Notes: generated from the letters alone by a model not told the origin. Counted from the stretch's first letter, positions 51,221-62,009 are shown. The stretch: 64,000 bases of DNA from Bedellia somnulentella (GCA_963576735.1 OY755171.1:17608001-17672000); one strand, 5' to 3'. Translations and numbers: made by a program.

Positions 51221-51410
51221 AACTGACTCACGCCGTTGGTTCCCATTGGAGTAGGCAGAGACTATCGATCGCCACTTTGCACGATCCTGCAAACCTCTCT
51301 ATCTTCGTTCACATCCATCAATCTTTTCATACTATGTCTTTTATTCTGTATACTTCGGACACCTGCCTTTTTGAGCACATTATGTATTTGATCCAAATGT
51401 GTTTCCAACG
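51221..51410 (-). mobile_element. LINE-L 3' fragment
   Basis: CTCACGCCGTTGGTTCCCATTGG then the complement of the final codons. The tail is replaced by unrelated sequence. Confidence 0.8.
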
Positions 51411-51649
51411 CCGCCATTCTAGTTTAATAAATATATAAAATTTGAACGGCTTAAAAATTTCAAGAGTTATATAAGTTATATCCCGCTATATAAAATAAGC
51501 GCAGTGGACCCGATTTTAAAATGAATCTAAGTGAATGACTTATGAGGATTCTAAAATCAAAATACGCTTATAGATGAACATACAGGCAGTAAATCTGATT
51601 AGCAAGGTATTTACACTTAAATCGTTGCTAATAAGTAGATTATTACTTT

Positions 51650-51888
51650 TGCTGTATATTATCGGCTTAGAACAGCAAAACACATTTTTTCCTACGAGAA
51701 AATTAAAAGGTAACATAGGGAATTTAGGGCTTGGAGCTTTTTAAGTGATTGTTTGGCAATGTAACTGGAGAACCATCACCACAAGCTTTAATTTTACAAT
51801 TTTTCTGTAAAGAAAGTTCCAAGTGGCTGAGTAATGAAGATCTGAAGCTCTGGCTAAGTCTATTGGGGTGTATTGACCTTAAGTATAT
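51650..51888 (+). mobile_element. SINE-A degenerate copy
   Basis: GCTGTATATTATCGGC, GGCAATGTAACTGGAGAACC and AAGTGGCTGAG in order. It abuts a SINE-B. Confidence 0.68.
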
Positions 51889-51891
51889 AAC

Positions 51892-52250
51892 AAACGTTCA
51901 CGCCGTTTATCCCCGAAGGGGTTGGCAGAGGTACCAATACTTCTGAACTCACATGGTAGCGCCATCTAGTGTCCAGAGAAGGTACCCACGTTTTGCTTGG
52001 ACAGTGTACTCACGGGGCAGGCCTATCGCCGTTTTGTACGAATACACTGTCACATGACTAAGTAACTTCAATGTGGGTTTAGCAATGTAGGTTTCCACAC
52101 GATGTTTTCCCTCACCGTTAACAACCATGATAAATTAACCACACATATGACTTTAGAAAAGACAAATTGGTGTAGGCCCGACCCATGATTGGAACTCACA
52201 CCCTTCTGTTTCCGGGCGGGTGTTCTACCCATTGGACTATCATGTCGTTG
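51892..52250 (-). mobile_element. SINE-B near-full copy
   Basis: From AACGTTCACGCCGTTTATCCCC to the head (complement of CATGATAGTCCAATGGG). It has small internal deletions, for example after GTACTCACG. Confidence 0.88.
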
Positions 52251-52651
52251 ATATAAGTATATTGGAGCCTGTCTTAAGCTAAGCTGTATACGAAGTAATA
52301 TTTAACAAATGACGATGCTTTAAATTGAAGTCTGCATTCCCCACAATAATAAACGTCGTGAAATTATTTCGTAGCCAATAACCCTGATCTTGTTTCTTTC
52401 ACGGATATAAATAAATCACGCGATATCAAAATCGCTTAGAGGAAAAATGGTTGTTGGTAGCATTTATATTTTGCACGACATGCATATTAATAAAGTAATT
52501 GGAACCTATACGCGCTACGGCAATTATATGACAACCTTGCTGACTCCAATGATTATTGATAATAGCATAGCATTTTATAGCAACTATACCATAGTTGTCA
52601 AAGATCACTTGATTTACAAGTACAATACTTTTAACAGATATTTTTATTTTT
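52251..52651. other. Intergenic sequence, nothing recognised
   Basis: Frames here (52426-52671) show no family signature. Confidence 0.4.
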
Positions 52652-52878
52652 GCTATGTAGTGTCGGCTTAGAATAGCACCCCATTTCTTCCGGTGGGTTT
52701 ACGTAAGAGGCGACTAACGGTATTGGGGCTATTAAGGAATTTTTGGGCGATGCGGTTGGAGACCCTAATTTTACCATCTTTTCCCTTCTCAACTTTCCAA
52801 AAGTGGCTGAGGAATTTCTAATTCTTTAGCTCTGGCTACCCCTTCTAGGGATTAATAGCCGTGTGTATATGTATGTAT
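52652..52878 (+). mobile_element. SINE-A copy
   Basis: GCTATGTAGTGTCGGC to GCCGTGTGTATATGTATG, with a small deletion where GACCCATCACC is expected. Confidence 0.85.
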
Positions 52879-53024
52879 ATTTTTTATTTAGGAGATGCAA
52901 GACGTGGTGTTTGAGAAGTTATTGATAGTTTGCATATTGGTCAGATTTGACTGAACGTAGTATTGTATGCAAGAACCAAATATAAAAGTTTATCGATAAA
53001 ATAATCGGTCTATATTGATGATAG

Positions 53025-53097
53025 GCGGCGGGGATGAAACCCGCAAACTCCGGACCGAGAACCTAGTCACCTATCCATTCGGTCACGGACCTCGTCG
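53025..53097 (-). mobile_element. SINE-D head fragment
   Basis: Complement of the tRNA-like head with GGTTTCATCCCCGCCG at the B box and CGAATGGATAGGTGACTAGG near the A box. Confidence 0.65.
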
Positions 53098-53560
53098 AAA
53101 TTAATGTTTCACTTTCATTATAGTGTTCCTTCGATTATGAATCAACTAAAAGTTACTTTCAATGTATGAGGAATTAGTAAGAAAATATTTCACGAAATCA
53201 CATGCATAAGTAGCATTAAAATTATAAATTTTGTCTTCTTAAATTAGTAATGTTTCTTCGACCACTTCTCATCCCTTATGATTTTTAGCGCAATAATATA
53301 TAGCCTATAGCACTTCTGGATAGTTTAGCAATAATCCCAAACTTTATTAAACAGTTTTCTGGGTATTTCTCCATTTTTGATGTGCAATAGAGAGTTTTCT
53401 ATTCAATTATTTTCACACTACCGAACTTAGTACCTAAAGCTAGTTGATGATACTACAAAGCCGATTGAGGTTTAGATAACGATTAGGTACGGTACACGAT
53501 TTGTTAGATTTGAGTACTAATCTGTTGTTTATATTCCTTGAATATCATGAACAGAAAATA
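53098..53560. other. Intergenic sequence, nothing recognised
   Basis: AT-rich. Confidence 0.45.
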
Positions 53561-53844
53561 TACATACATATACTCACGGCCATAAATCCTAAAAAGGGGA
53601 AGCAAGAGGTTTAAAGCTAGAAACTCTTCAGCCACGTTTGGAAGTTGATAGGGAACAATATAGTAGAAATAAAGAATCGTTGGTGATGGGTCTCCATCCG
53701 CATCGCTCAAAAACCATTTAAAAGAGCCCCATAACCTTAATTGTCTCTTACGACAACCGTGGTGGGTAGGAACTCCTTTCTAACATGAAACATTAACATT
53801 AGTATTGGATGGAGTAGTAACATTCCAAGCCTGCACTACGCAGC
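53561..53844 (-). mobile_element. SINE-A copy with internal insertion
   Basis: Both ends are clear, but about 45 extra bases (around 53775-53815) lie in the 5' half. Confidence 0.78.
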
Positions 53845-54820
53845 AAAATATACTGTGTAGTCCAATTTCATCTCTATAAAGGGGTCAAAAAATTGTTTTA
53901 TATCTATATAATGCGAACGATCAAGATTTAAATCGACTTGGTAGTGTCGTTGGCAATTTGTGATTTTAAATAACAAATTTGCTGGCGGCCATTAGAAATA
54001 TTACAAGTTTCCGAATTCACATATTTAAAACTCGGAATCTTGTCAATAATGATCCAAGCTTACATATTTCTTTAGGCGAGTCCGTTATTCATTTACTTTA
54101 TTTATATATTTATTATTGAATAAAACATACAGCACTTAATCTAATAACAAGCATTTCTAAATATAACAATTTATCGTGCCAATTATATGTTTCACAAATA
54201 ACATTACATAAACTGAGCCCTTATTTGTAAAACAAATATTTATGGATAAATAAAATAAAGTTCTTTTTTGAAAGTGTGTTTCTTGTGTGTTTGTGCGTGT
54301 GTGTGTGTTTATGTTAGAGATATCAGATATGGGTTTAAATTTGAATGCTGTTTGTTTGTTTTCTTAACTTTTTCATATTTAATATTGTGTTAGTTTTAAT
54401 TTACTTTAATAGTTGTTATTTTAAACGGCGAATAAACGTCTGTCTTCATCTTCTTCCTCTTCTGTTTGATGAATTCTCGTAAACTAGCAAGTTTACTTAG
54501 ATATTTGTAACTCTACGATTTTTAAAATTTGTTAAACCGAATGGATTTTTTTAGTGCGACATGAAATGAAATTATCGTTAATGTAACAAAAGATAAAAAT
54601 AATTAATGAAAGCATTATTTTGTTTTCGAAAAAGAAATAGAACTGTGATTATAGATTTTTGAAAATGTCTAGCAACACGCTTAAATTGAATTCGTTTCGA
54701 TTTTATAAAAGCCCTGTACTTTTATTGCAGCTATCGATAGCGTTAATTATAATAATAAAATTCATTAATTTTTACGGAAAAAATATCCATGTAAACTAAT
54801 AAATTCTATATAACCTAATT
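53845..54820. other. Intergenic sequence; possible 3' exon of an unseen gene
   Basis: Mostly AT-rich. A short - strand frame at 54421-54483 ends EEEEDEDRRLFAV-stop and is preceded by AG; it could be a terminal exon but support is slight. A TG-rich stretch lies at ~54270-54310. Confidence 0.3.
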
Positions 54821-54821
54821 T

Positions 54822-54866
54822 AAATCTTTTTGTTCATGAAAACCTCATGTGGGGATTACTAATATA
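54822..54866 (-). mobile_element. SINE-C tail fragment
   Basis: TTTAAATCTTTTTGTTCATG and CCTCATGTGGGGATTACTAA only. Confidence 0.65.
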
Positions 54867-55013
54867 TAACCTAACCAAAACTCCAAAAATGCGCTTCATT
54901 TTCTTGGAAACATAAATTAAAACTTTAAACAATATCAATTTGGTTAACTTTTAGTTACTGGTTGTGATGAGTTATCGTATTTTGAACCTTTCTCAAACTA
55001 ATTTGTTTATACT

Positions 55014-55279
55014 AACATACATACATATACTCATGGGTATAAATCCCTAAAAGGGATAGGCAGAGCTTCAGAATAGGAAATTCCTCAGCCACTTTTGGAA
55101 TTTGAGTAGGGAAAAGATGGTAAAATAAAGGTTGTTGGTGATGGCCCATCACAACCACTGATGGGTCTCCAACCACATCCACCAATAATCCATTAAACAG
55201 CCCCAATACCGTTAGTCGCCTCTTACGCACACCCATGGGTATAAACGGGGTAGTGCTATTCTAAGCCGACACTACACAG
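55014..55279 (-). mobile_element. SINE-A copy with small palindromic insertion
   Basis: Near 55137-55170 GTGATGGCCCATCAC repeats part of the GTGATGGGTCTCC motif, giving about 20 extra bases. Confidence 0.85.
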
Positions 55280-55837
55280 TAATTATTATTATCTATACAT
55301 AGTATAAAATGAAGTTGCAAAGGGCGCCCAAAATGTGTTTGTTAACTAGGATCTCAAAAACTACTATATCAATAGCTATGCGGTTTTCAATAATGGAAAG
55401 AAGACATTCCAGGGATTCTATAGGTGTATAATTTAGGTGTACCTACTTAAGAAATTATTAGAGTAATCGTAACAGTTATCAGACGGACGGAAGAAAAACG
55501 AGCTTTTTGGAGGCTTGCATTGCGTGCGCTGCTGAAATAACTCAAAATACAGAATAACAATGTATCGAGGAATTATTCTTCTCAAAAAGTTGTATAAAAA
55601 AGTCTACAATAGCATATGTCTATCCTTTAAGGTTTAGCCACAATAACGATTTTAGTGGTGTTAATGTTTAATTTACCAAATATCTTTTTATTTTTCAATT
55701 ACTCGATGTTCCTACCGACATAGACCAATTAACATAAAACAAAATGCATATCAAATTAATGATGAAATGAGGATTCCGAATATATACATATCATAACACT
55801 TTTATGATAATATTAATACACAAGATGCATTTACAAT
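55280..55837. other. Intergenic sequence with repeat end
   Basis: TCTATACATAGTATAAAATGAAG at ~55292 looks like the terminus of an unclassified insect repeat, with GACGGACGGAAG further on. No coding. Confidence 0.4.
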
Positions 55838-56045
55838 GCCGAGGGCAGAGATGGCGGCGGGGCGGCGGCGGCTGCGTTCTGTCGTTGTGTCAGTCGGACG
55901 GTCCGCATAGCACGACAGTGGCGGCGAGTGGCGGCGCGAGGCGACCACGGCGGCGGTGGGGGTGGGCTGACTGATCTTGAGGTGCGCGTTGATGGTTGTG
56001 TGTCGAATTTCTAAACTTTTCTGTGCGGCGCGGCGCGGCGCTTTG
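55838..56045. promoter_or_regulatory. CpG-rich island, possible promoter/first exon
   Basis: About 200 bp of GC- and CpG-rich sequence (GGCGGCGGGGCGGCGGCGG, GCGGCGCGGCGCGGCGC) in otherwise strongly AT-rich DNA. Such patches in insects often mark a 5' UTR or promoter. On the + strand an ATG at 55851 opens only 19 codons. No TATA or splice donor could be assigned with confidence on either strand. A GC-rich transposon end is the alternative. Confidence 0.4.
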
Positions 56046-56303
56046 TTACAAGTTTACAATTGATTTTTAAAATTTAATTTATGTGATTCATTTTAAATAA
56101 TAAATTTGTACAAAGAAACCTTGAATAGGTAAAAAATAGGTAGTTAAGTTTCGGTTAAAGTAAATAAGTAGGTACTTAGGTATAAGAAAGGTCTTTTCAT
56201 TACTTAATGTAAATATTGATGTTAAAAATTTACTTAAATTATTCTCAGCTGGAATACTCAATTCAGAAATCGGGCGTTATAAACTTAAAATTTATTAAGT
56301 GAA
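56046..56303. other. Intergenic sequence, nothing recognised
   Basis: AT-rich flank of the CpG-rich island. Confidence 0.4.
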
Positions 56304-56520
56304 GCTGTGTAGTGTCGGCTTAGAATAGCACTACCCCATTTCTTCCGGTGCCGGTGGGTGTACATAAGAGGCGACTAACGGTATTGGGGCTTTGAAGGGA
56401 ACATTGGGCGATGCGGTTGGAGACCCATCACCAACAACTTTATTTTACCATCTTTTCCCCACTTAACTTTCCAAAAGTGGCTGAGGATTTTCTAATCTAA
56501 TCTAATCTCTAGCTACCCTT
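56304..56520 (+). mobile_element. SINE-A copy, 3' end lost
   Basis: GCTGTGTAGTGTCGGC to GTGGCTGAGGATTTTC, then the TCTAATCTAATCTAATC run replaces the normal end. Confidence 0.82.
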
Positions 56521-56679
56521 TAATTCAACAGTTTCATTCATTTCAGTCATCGGGTCATATTTCAGTTTAACGACGTGAAAGTCTTTACTTTTGACAGTAC
56601 GAAGTCTGTCGGGTCAGCTAGTTATTTATACTTGCATAGATTTTAATTTCAATACAGTTTTCTAAGAAACAAACCACGC

Positions 56680-56782
56680 CAGGGTACTCTGAACACCAGG
56701 TGACAATGTCACGAGATGTTTAGAAGTATTAGTACCTATGCCAAACCCTTCGGGGATATTTGGCGCAAACGTTTCGGTTTGA
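56680..56782 (+). mobile_element. SINE-B 3' fragment
   Basis: AGGGTACTCTGAACACCAGG to CCAAACCCTTCGGGGATAT. Between the preceding SINE-A and this piece, GTCGGGTCAGCTAGTTATTTATA (~56605) resembles an RTE-type end. Confidence 0.7.
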
Positions 56783-57124
56783 GTTCGAGTGTTATAAAGT
56801 TTTATAGTGTATAAAGTTAAGTACTGATTTTAAACAGCTAAAGCACAAATCTTGAGCGATATAGTAGTAAAGGATACTTGACAGAGTTCTCACTACGTGC
56901 ACGTTTATAAACACGTGATCTTACACAACTATATTTCACGTAATTCCCTCCCAACCGTTGAAAGCGAATTTTCTTAGATTAATATTAATTATTGCGGCTG
57001 CTGTACTTGCTGTTATTACTGAAGTTAATTGTTTAATGTAACTCTGAATAAGACTAATAACGGCTGCCGGGCTTTCTCTTAGAACCTTTTAAAACAGCAC
57101 CATATAAATAGAAATTTTATTTAC
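56783..57124. other. Intergenic sequence, nothing recognised
   Basis: No feature supported. Confidence 0.4.
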
Positions 57125-57280
57125 CATACACACATAATATCAAGACTATAATGTTAAAAGCGGTGAAAAGGGTAGCCAGAGCTTTGGAATATGTAATTCC
57201 AAAGCCATTTTTGGAACTCGGTTGGAGAAAAGATTGTAAAAATTAAGGATATTTGTTATCGGTCTCCTACCGTTCAGAAA
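57125..57280 (-). mobile_element. SINE-A degenerate 3' fragment
   Basis: GGTAGCCAGAGCTTTGGAAT and TTTTGGAACTCGGTTGGAGA are recognisable. Confidence 0.62.
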
Positions 57281-57590
57281 CGTAACGTTCACTTTAGACT
57301 TAAGATTCTGAATTTAGATTTTAAAAACTTACTAAGCTAGTTTCATTCTCAGAGAGAAAACGTAAAGCGTAAAATATATAAAACAATAACCATGTTTAGT
57401 GATAGCCGCTGTCTAAACAGTCTTCTTTAATATAAATGTAAGCACGTCACGAAGATAAGAAACCCACGTGACTAGACTTAGAATAAAAGGGTGTTGCCAC
57501 AAAAATCCAATAATGCACACAGCTCAATGATGATGTAAGGGAATTTCGAGAGTATCTTTATTTAACCTTGATAGTTAAGTGGCAAAACAA
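57281..57590. other. Intergenic sequence, nothing recognised
   Basis: No feature supported. Confidence 0.4.
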
Positions 57591-57814
57591 CATACATACA
57601 TATGCTCACGGCTATAAATCCCTAAAAGGTATTAAAATTCCTCAGCCACTTTTTGAAAGTTGAGTGGGGAAAAGATGGTAAAATAAAGGATTTTGGTGAT
57701 ATGTCTCCAACCGCATCGCCCGAAAATCCCTTTAAAGCCCCAATACCGTTAGTCGCATCTTACGTACACCCACGGGTATAAATGGGGTAGTGCTATTCTA
57801 AGACACTGCACAGC
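57591..57814 (-). mobile_element. SINE-A copy
   Basis: Near full length with deletions in the GGGGTAGCCAGAGC segment and in the AAGCCGACACT segment. Confidence 0.83.
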
Positions 57815-58109
57815 ATTATGGCCAAATAACAGCCTTTAATAGCTTAATATATTAAATTGACGTTTGATGCTTCACCATTGACATTTTTAAGTTTTTTTCA
57901 GAATTGTTTATGATGAGGAAAATATCTAAAGGGAACTTATAGCACAATTCCAGTATTTTTAACATACACATGTAGTGGTAAGATTTACCAGAGTTGCTAC
58001 TTTATTGAACAAATTTTTACTCATGATACAGATATGACAGTAGATTTCCAGTAAATACAATAAGCAAAGTGACAGGTTGTGGCTTTGATTTTATAACACA
58101 TTACTTATG

Positions 58110-58680
58110 ACGTCCCTGTGGATAGGTAACTAGCTTCTTATTCCGGAGGTTGTGGGTTGCGATCGCCTCAGAGAGTAGCATATAAGTGATGAGTATAACT
58201 AATTGTTGAGACTTAGAAGTCTTGGATGTTATTTATATTCGCATTATCACAAGACTCAAGCTTTCACACCGTATATCCCCGTAGGACTTTGCAGAGGTAC
58301 TAATACTTCTGAACATTGCGAGACATTTTCATCTGGTGTTCAGAGTACCCACGTTTTGCTTGGACAGTGCTCTCACGTGATAGGGAGAAGGTCTATCGCG
58401 ATTTGGTACGAATACGCTGTACATGACCATGGACATCTTAGCCATGTGGGTTCCCTCACATGTTTTGCCTCACCGTTCACAACCATGATAAATTAACCAC
58501 ACAAATCACTTCAGAAGAGACAAATTGACCCGACCCGGGATTTGAACTCACGAACTGTCTGTATTGATGGACGGTCGTTCTACCCATTTTACTATCACGG
58601 CTGACATGTGTATTATATAATACCAAATATATCGTTGAGTTATTGTCACATAATGCAAGTTATATTTAGTTTGGTAAGAG
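58110..58680 (+). mobile_element. SINE-D copy interrupted by an inverted SINE-B
   Basis: A worn head (CTGTGGATAGGTAACTAGCTTC, TTGTGGGTTGCGATCGCC) and body up to ~58252. The body resumes at ~58607 with ATGTGTATTATATAATACCA and ATATATCGTTGAGT. Confidence 0.72.
58253..58606 (-). mobile_element. SINE-B copy inside SINE-D
   Basis: TTCACACCGTATATCCCCG at the tail side to the head (complement of CCGTGATAGTAAAATGGG). The TTATG tail itself is gone. Confidence 0.8.
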
Positions 58681-58744
58681 ATCAATGTATCATATGATAA
58701 TATGTCCATATATTTATTATAGAAAAAAAAATAGAAAAATAGTA

Positions 58745-59072
58745 ATAGAAATAGAAAAAGGAATTTTGAGATGGTTTGGGCACATAGAGAGGATGGATGA
58801 CAGTAAATTGGTGGAAGAGATATATAGAGCCAATGTGGAAGGTAATGTTAGTAGAGGACGACCTCGGAGGACTTATTTGGATCAAATAGAAAATGTGCTC
58901 AAAAAGGCAGGTGTCCGCAGTACGAGTATGAAGAATAAAAGAGCATGTATGAAAAGATTGATGGATGTAAACGAAGCCAGAGAGGTGTGCCAGAATCGTA
59001 CAAAGTGGCGATCGATAGTCTCTGCCTACCCCAATGGGAACTAACGGCGTGAGAATATGTATGTATGTATGT
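58745..59072 (+). mobile_element. LINE-L 3' end, best-preserved copy
   Basis: One open frame to 59044 encodes GILRWFGHIERMDDSKLVEE, IYRANVEGNVSRGRPRRTYL and [18 protein letters not shown]. This is the C-terminus of a non-LTR retrotransposon reverse transcriptase, with the R-W-F-G-H-I-x-R-M motif. The untranslated end is only a few bases: CGGCGTGAGAATATGTATGTATGTATG. The poly-A/AG-rich stretch before 58760 marks the truncation. Clade not fixed from this part alone. Confidence 0.85.
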
Positions 59073-59272
59073 AATATGTATATTTATTAGTTTATTTAAT
59101 TATCAACTTCATTTTGCGACACCACTCCTGGTGATTAAGCAATCGATAATTTTCGATTATGCTATTATTATACATCCAGTTCAAGATTGTATTATCTACA
59201 CACGTATAAAATTTAATGAATTACATACATAATCGCAATACACATCTAGCCCACCGGTCCGCCGACATATGT

Positions 59273-59753
59273 CGGCAACTTAAGGCCGGCGCCGACTGCC
59301 GGCATGGCACGGCGTGTCATGGCAAAGGATTTCGGTACTGATTTACCCATTTTTAATCTTATAACCATTAGTATAGAATTCATGTTACTTTATTTTGACA
59401 CAACGAAGCCGAGGGAGGCCGCGGTAGGACAGAACGTGCCTAAGCATGCCACGGGATGCCGCGGCGTACTGCTGCATCTCGCGAGACGCACGCGCATGAC
59501 ACGGGTCGCCAGTACGCGGCGCAGTCCGTTCGCCGCGCGGGGGGAGGGCAAGGGTAGGAGTGTATAATACGTTAAATACTAAATCCCAGTCAATCATTAT
59601 GAACACAACTAACTTTGAACATGCGCGGAGTTATTTGCCGTGTCATGCCACGGCATACCGCGGAAGGCCGTGTTATCCTTCGGAATGCTGCAGCAGAACT
59701 TACCGTGCCATCCTGTGCCATGCCGGCAGTCAGCGCCGGCCCTTAGTGTTGGC
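59273..59753. mobile_element. GC-rich DNA element with ~45 bp inverted ends
   Basis: AAGGCCGGCGCCGACTGCCGG CATGGCAC at the left is mirrored at the right (reverse reads AAGGGCCGGCGCTGACTGCC then GGCATGGCACAGG). The interior repeats GCATGCCACGG/GCATACCGCGG words. Its GC content contrasts sharply with the surroundings. The overlapping open frames on both strands look like by-products of composition. The ends recall hAT-type 'GGGCCGGC' termini, but no 8 bp duplication was found. Confidence 0.72.
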
Positions 59754-60407
59754 GGTCTAGTTTTTATACATAGGCTAAACATTATTCTTTTTATATAGGC
59801 CGCCTGGTTTGGGTCGCCGGGCTTTGTCGGCGGGTTGGCGGCTAATGTGTTTTGCGCTTTACATATACTTACGGCAGTAAATTCCGGAAGGGGTCGCCAG
59901 AGCTTAAGACTAAGAAACTTATCAGCCAGTTTGAAAGTAGTGTAGAAAAAAAATTCATAATAGTCGATGGTTTGTAATAGGTGGACCATATTTAATAACA
60001 GTAAATGAGAAGAGCATACTGTATGGTATAATATTTTAAGATCAGATATAATATAATTCACATTATAAGAATTTAAATCCCCATCGCCAATTGTTGTGCG
60101 TCGCCCAACGGTGTTAGCGACAGTAGCAAAAAGAAATATATAAAATCACTTACAATGGTATGGTTTCCACGTAAAATTGTCGCAAACAATCTATTATTTG
60201 CATTTATGAAAAGAACGATGTTTAAATTTCATAACAGTAAATACAACTTTACGCTGCATATCCTAGAAATAGAGGCAGGCGTTTATCTTCATTTAGCATT
60301 AATTGTTTACTCTTTCACTTTATGCTTTTTCATGGAAAATGGGTTATTATATTGAAATTATAACTCATAAGCAGCATTCCTTTTATCACTTCTATCGCCT
60401 TTTAACA
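59754..60407. other. Intergenic sequence with SINE-A scrap
   Basis: GC-rich words GGTCGCCGGGCTTTGTCGGC at ~59812 may belong to the same or a neighbouring GC-rich element. A SINE-A 3' scrap in antisense is at 59862-59990 (ACATATACTTACGGC, GGGGTCGCCAGAGC). The rest is unassigned. Confidence 0.4.
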
Positions 60408-60625
60408 TACAATCATATAGTCAAGATTATATATTTGCAAAAAAAGTAATTGAGAGCGTTATTGGGAGGAAAAAGAGGCAAAGATACTCGTAATTAGAAA
60501 AAAGATGGATGGTGATGCATCTCCACCCACCACATCACTCAAAAATCACTCAAAAAGTCCCAAATACCTGTGTCGCCTCATATGACACCTATGTTAAGTC
60601 AACGCTAAGCTGACACTACACACCT
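60408..60625 (-). mobile_element. SINE-A degenerate copy
   Basis: GATGCATCTCCACCCACCAC, CTCAAAAAGTCCC and GCTGACACTACACACC remain. Confidence 0.65.
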
Positions 60626-60684
60626 CTATTTTAAACAGTAAATCAACTCCAAATGTAATTGAAGATATAATGCTACATAATTAG

Positions 60685-60835
60685 AATGTTTTTTGTTCAT
60701 GAAAACCTCATGTGGGGATTATTACTAATAAATAAAGGATAAATAAAGGAAACGCATGCGACGGGGGCGTATACCCAGAGGTCGTGGGTTCGACCCCCGC
60801 TAGTGTTTAGATTTTTCTTTCCTTTATTTATTTAT
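60685..60835. mobile_element. SINE-C copy, tail and head in opposite orientation
   Basis: The antisense tail (TTGTTCATGAAAACCTCATG) is joined to a sense-strand head piece with GCGACGGGGGCGTATACCC and B box GGTTCGACCCC, followed by TTTTTCTTTCCTTTATTTAT. Confidence 0.75.
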
Positions 60836-60947
60836 AATGATACATAATTATTTAAAAAAAGAATACTAAAGAAGAAATCTATCCCTCTAGTAATGATAGA
60901 TAATTATTTAAAAAAAAGAATACTAGAGAAGAAATCTATCCCTCTAA
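60835..60947. repeat. Direct tandem duplication, ~56 bp unit
   Basis: Units 60835-60890 and 60891-60947, each beginning TAATGATA and ending ATCTATCCCTCTA, differ by four or so changes. Confidence 0.88.
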
Positions 60948-61139
60948 CTAGGTCAAAAACCTGTATTTAAGGGCAGAGCGCGACTGTTTTCAGTATGAAT
61001 ATAAATATGAACTTTTAAGTTTTTATAAAAATAAACAAATAAAAAGATGTCAAAATCATTATATTAGATAATGTTATTGTTCTACCTACAAAGAAAAACC
61101 GGGGTCAGTGACATAGCTTTCGGGCTAGCCCGAAGAGTT

Positions 61140-61365
61140 GCAAAACTTAATTGACAATGGGCAGGGCACATTGCCCGCATGGAGTGGCGGCCACGTACCG
61201 GTCGATGCAGTGTGGGTAGGCCTCCCACGAGGTGGACCGACGACTTGGTCAAGATCGCGATAAGCCGTGAGCGGATGAGGGTGGCACAGGTAGTTGTGGA
61301 GATCTTTGGGGGAGGCCTATGTCCAGCAGAGGACGTCTATTGGCCGATGGTGATGATGCTGATTG
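61140..61365 (+). pseudogene. RTE-like LINE 3' end, second family
   Basis: WAGHIARMEWRPRTGRCSVG and RPPTRWTDDLVKIA, then GGAGGCCTATGTCCAGCAGAGGACG and GGTGATGATG, are typical of the 3' end of insect RTE elements. One frameshift and an internal deletion are present. It is a relative of the 6.0-7.3 kb element. Confidence 0.8.
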
Positions 61366-61439
61366 TTCTAATTATATATTGTGCAATAGGATCAGATGGC
61401 CAAATTGATTATTACCTTTCCCAAGCTTTGATACTTTAA

Positions 61440-62009
61440 TAGAATAAAAATCGAAAGTTAACATATATTGTAAATCGTTTCATTGTCTCCAAAAGGTTTG
61501 TCGTGAGAAAGTTAAAATATACTTCAATGATAAGGAAAGTACAATGTTCAAGGATCGAATAACAATTGCCTTCACCCATTCTACTCACATTCCAACATGG
61601 GCGGTTGTAACTTATTGAATTCTAATCATACGGGTATACTCTACAGGATGTTTTTTTAAGTAGATTTTTGTAAACTATGAGCACAAAGTATTATTTGCAT
61701 ATTACAAAACTAAATTTTGATAAACAAACAGGACAGCATCAACAATTAAGATATCAATCTTTAGTCGAATCAGGCTAAATGAGTGTCAAGAATCGTAAAA
61801 TAAAAAGTGCAATGTTCAATGTTTTTTTCATCAAAAGCCACTTTTAAATAGACTGAGAATATTCAAAAATCCTACTTCTTTAAGCCAGTAAGAAAACACA
61901 ACACAGCATGCGCGTATATATATGTGCTGTTGCAAATTTTTGCTCAACATTTTATAAAGGCAATAAATAGACGTTTTATGATAAATACATACCCCATGAT
62001 AACCATGGA
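61440..62009. other. Intergenic sequence, nothing recognised
   Basis: AT-rich. Confidence 0.45.

Noticed and set aside
59304..60061. Several overlapping frames up to 150 codons
   Set aside because: They arise from GC-rich inverted-repeat composition and do not resemble any family; they overlap on both strands.
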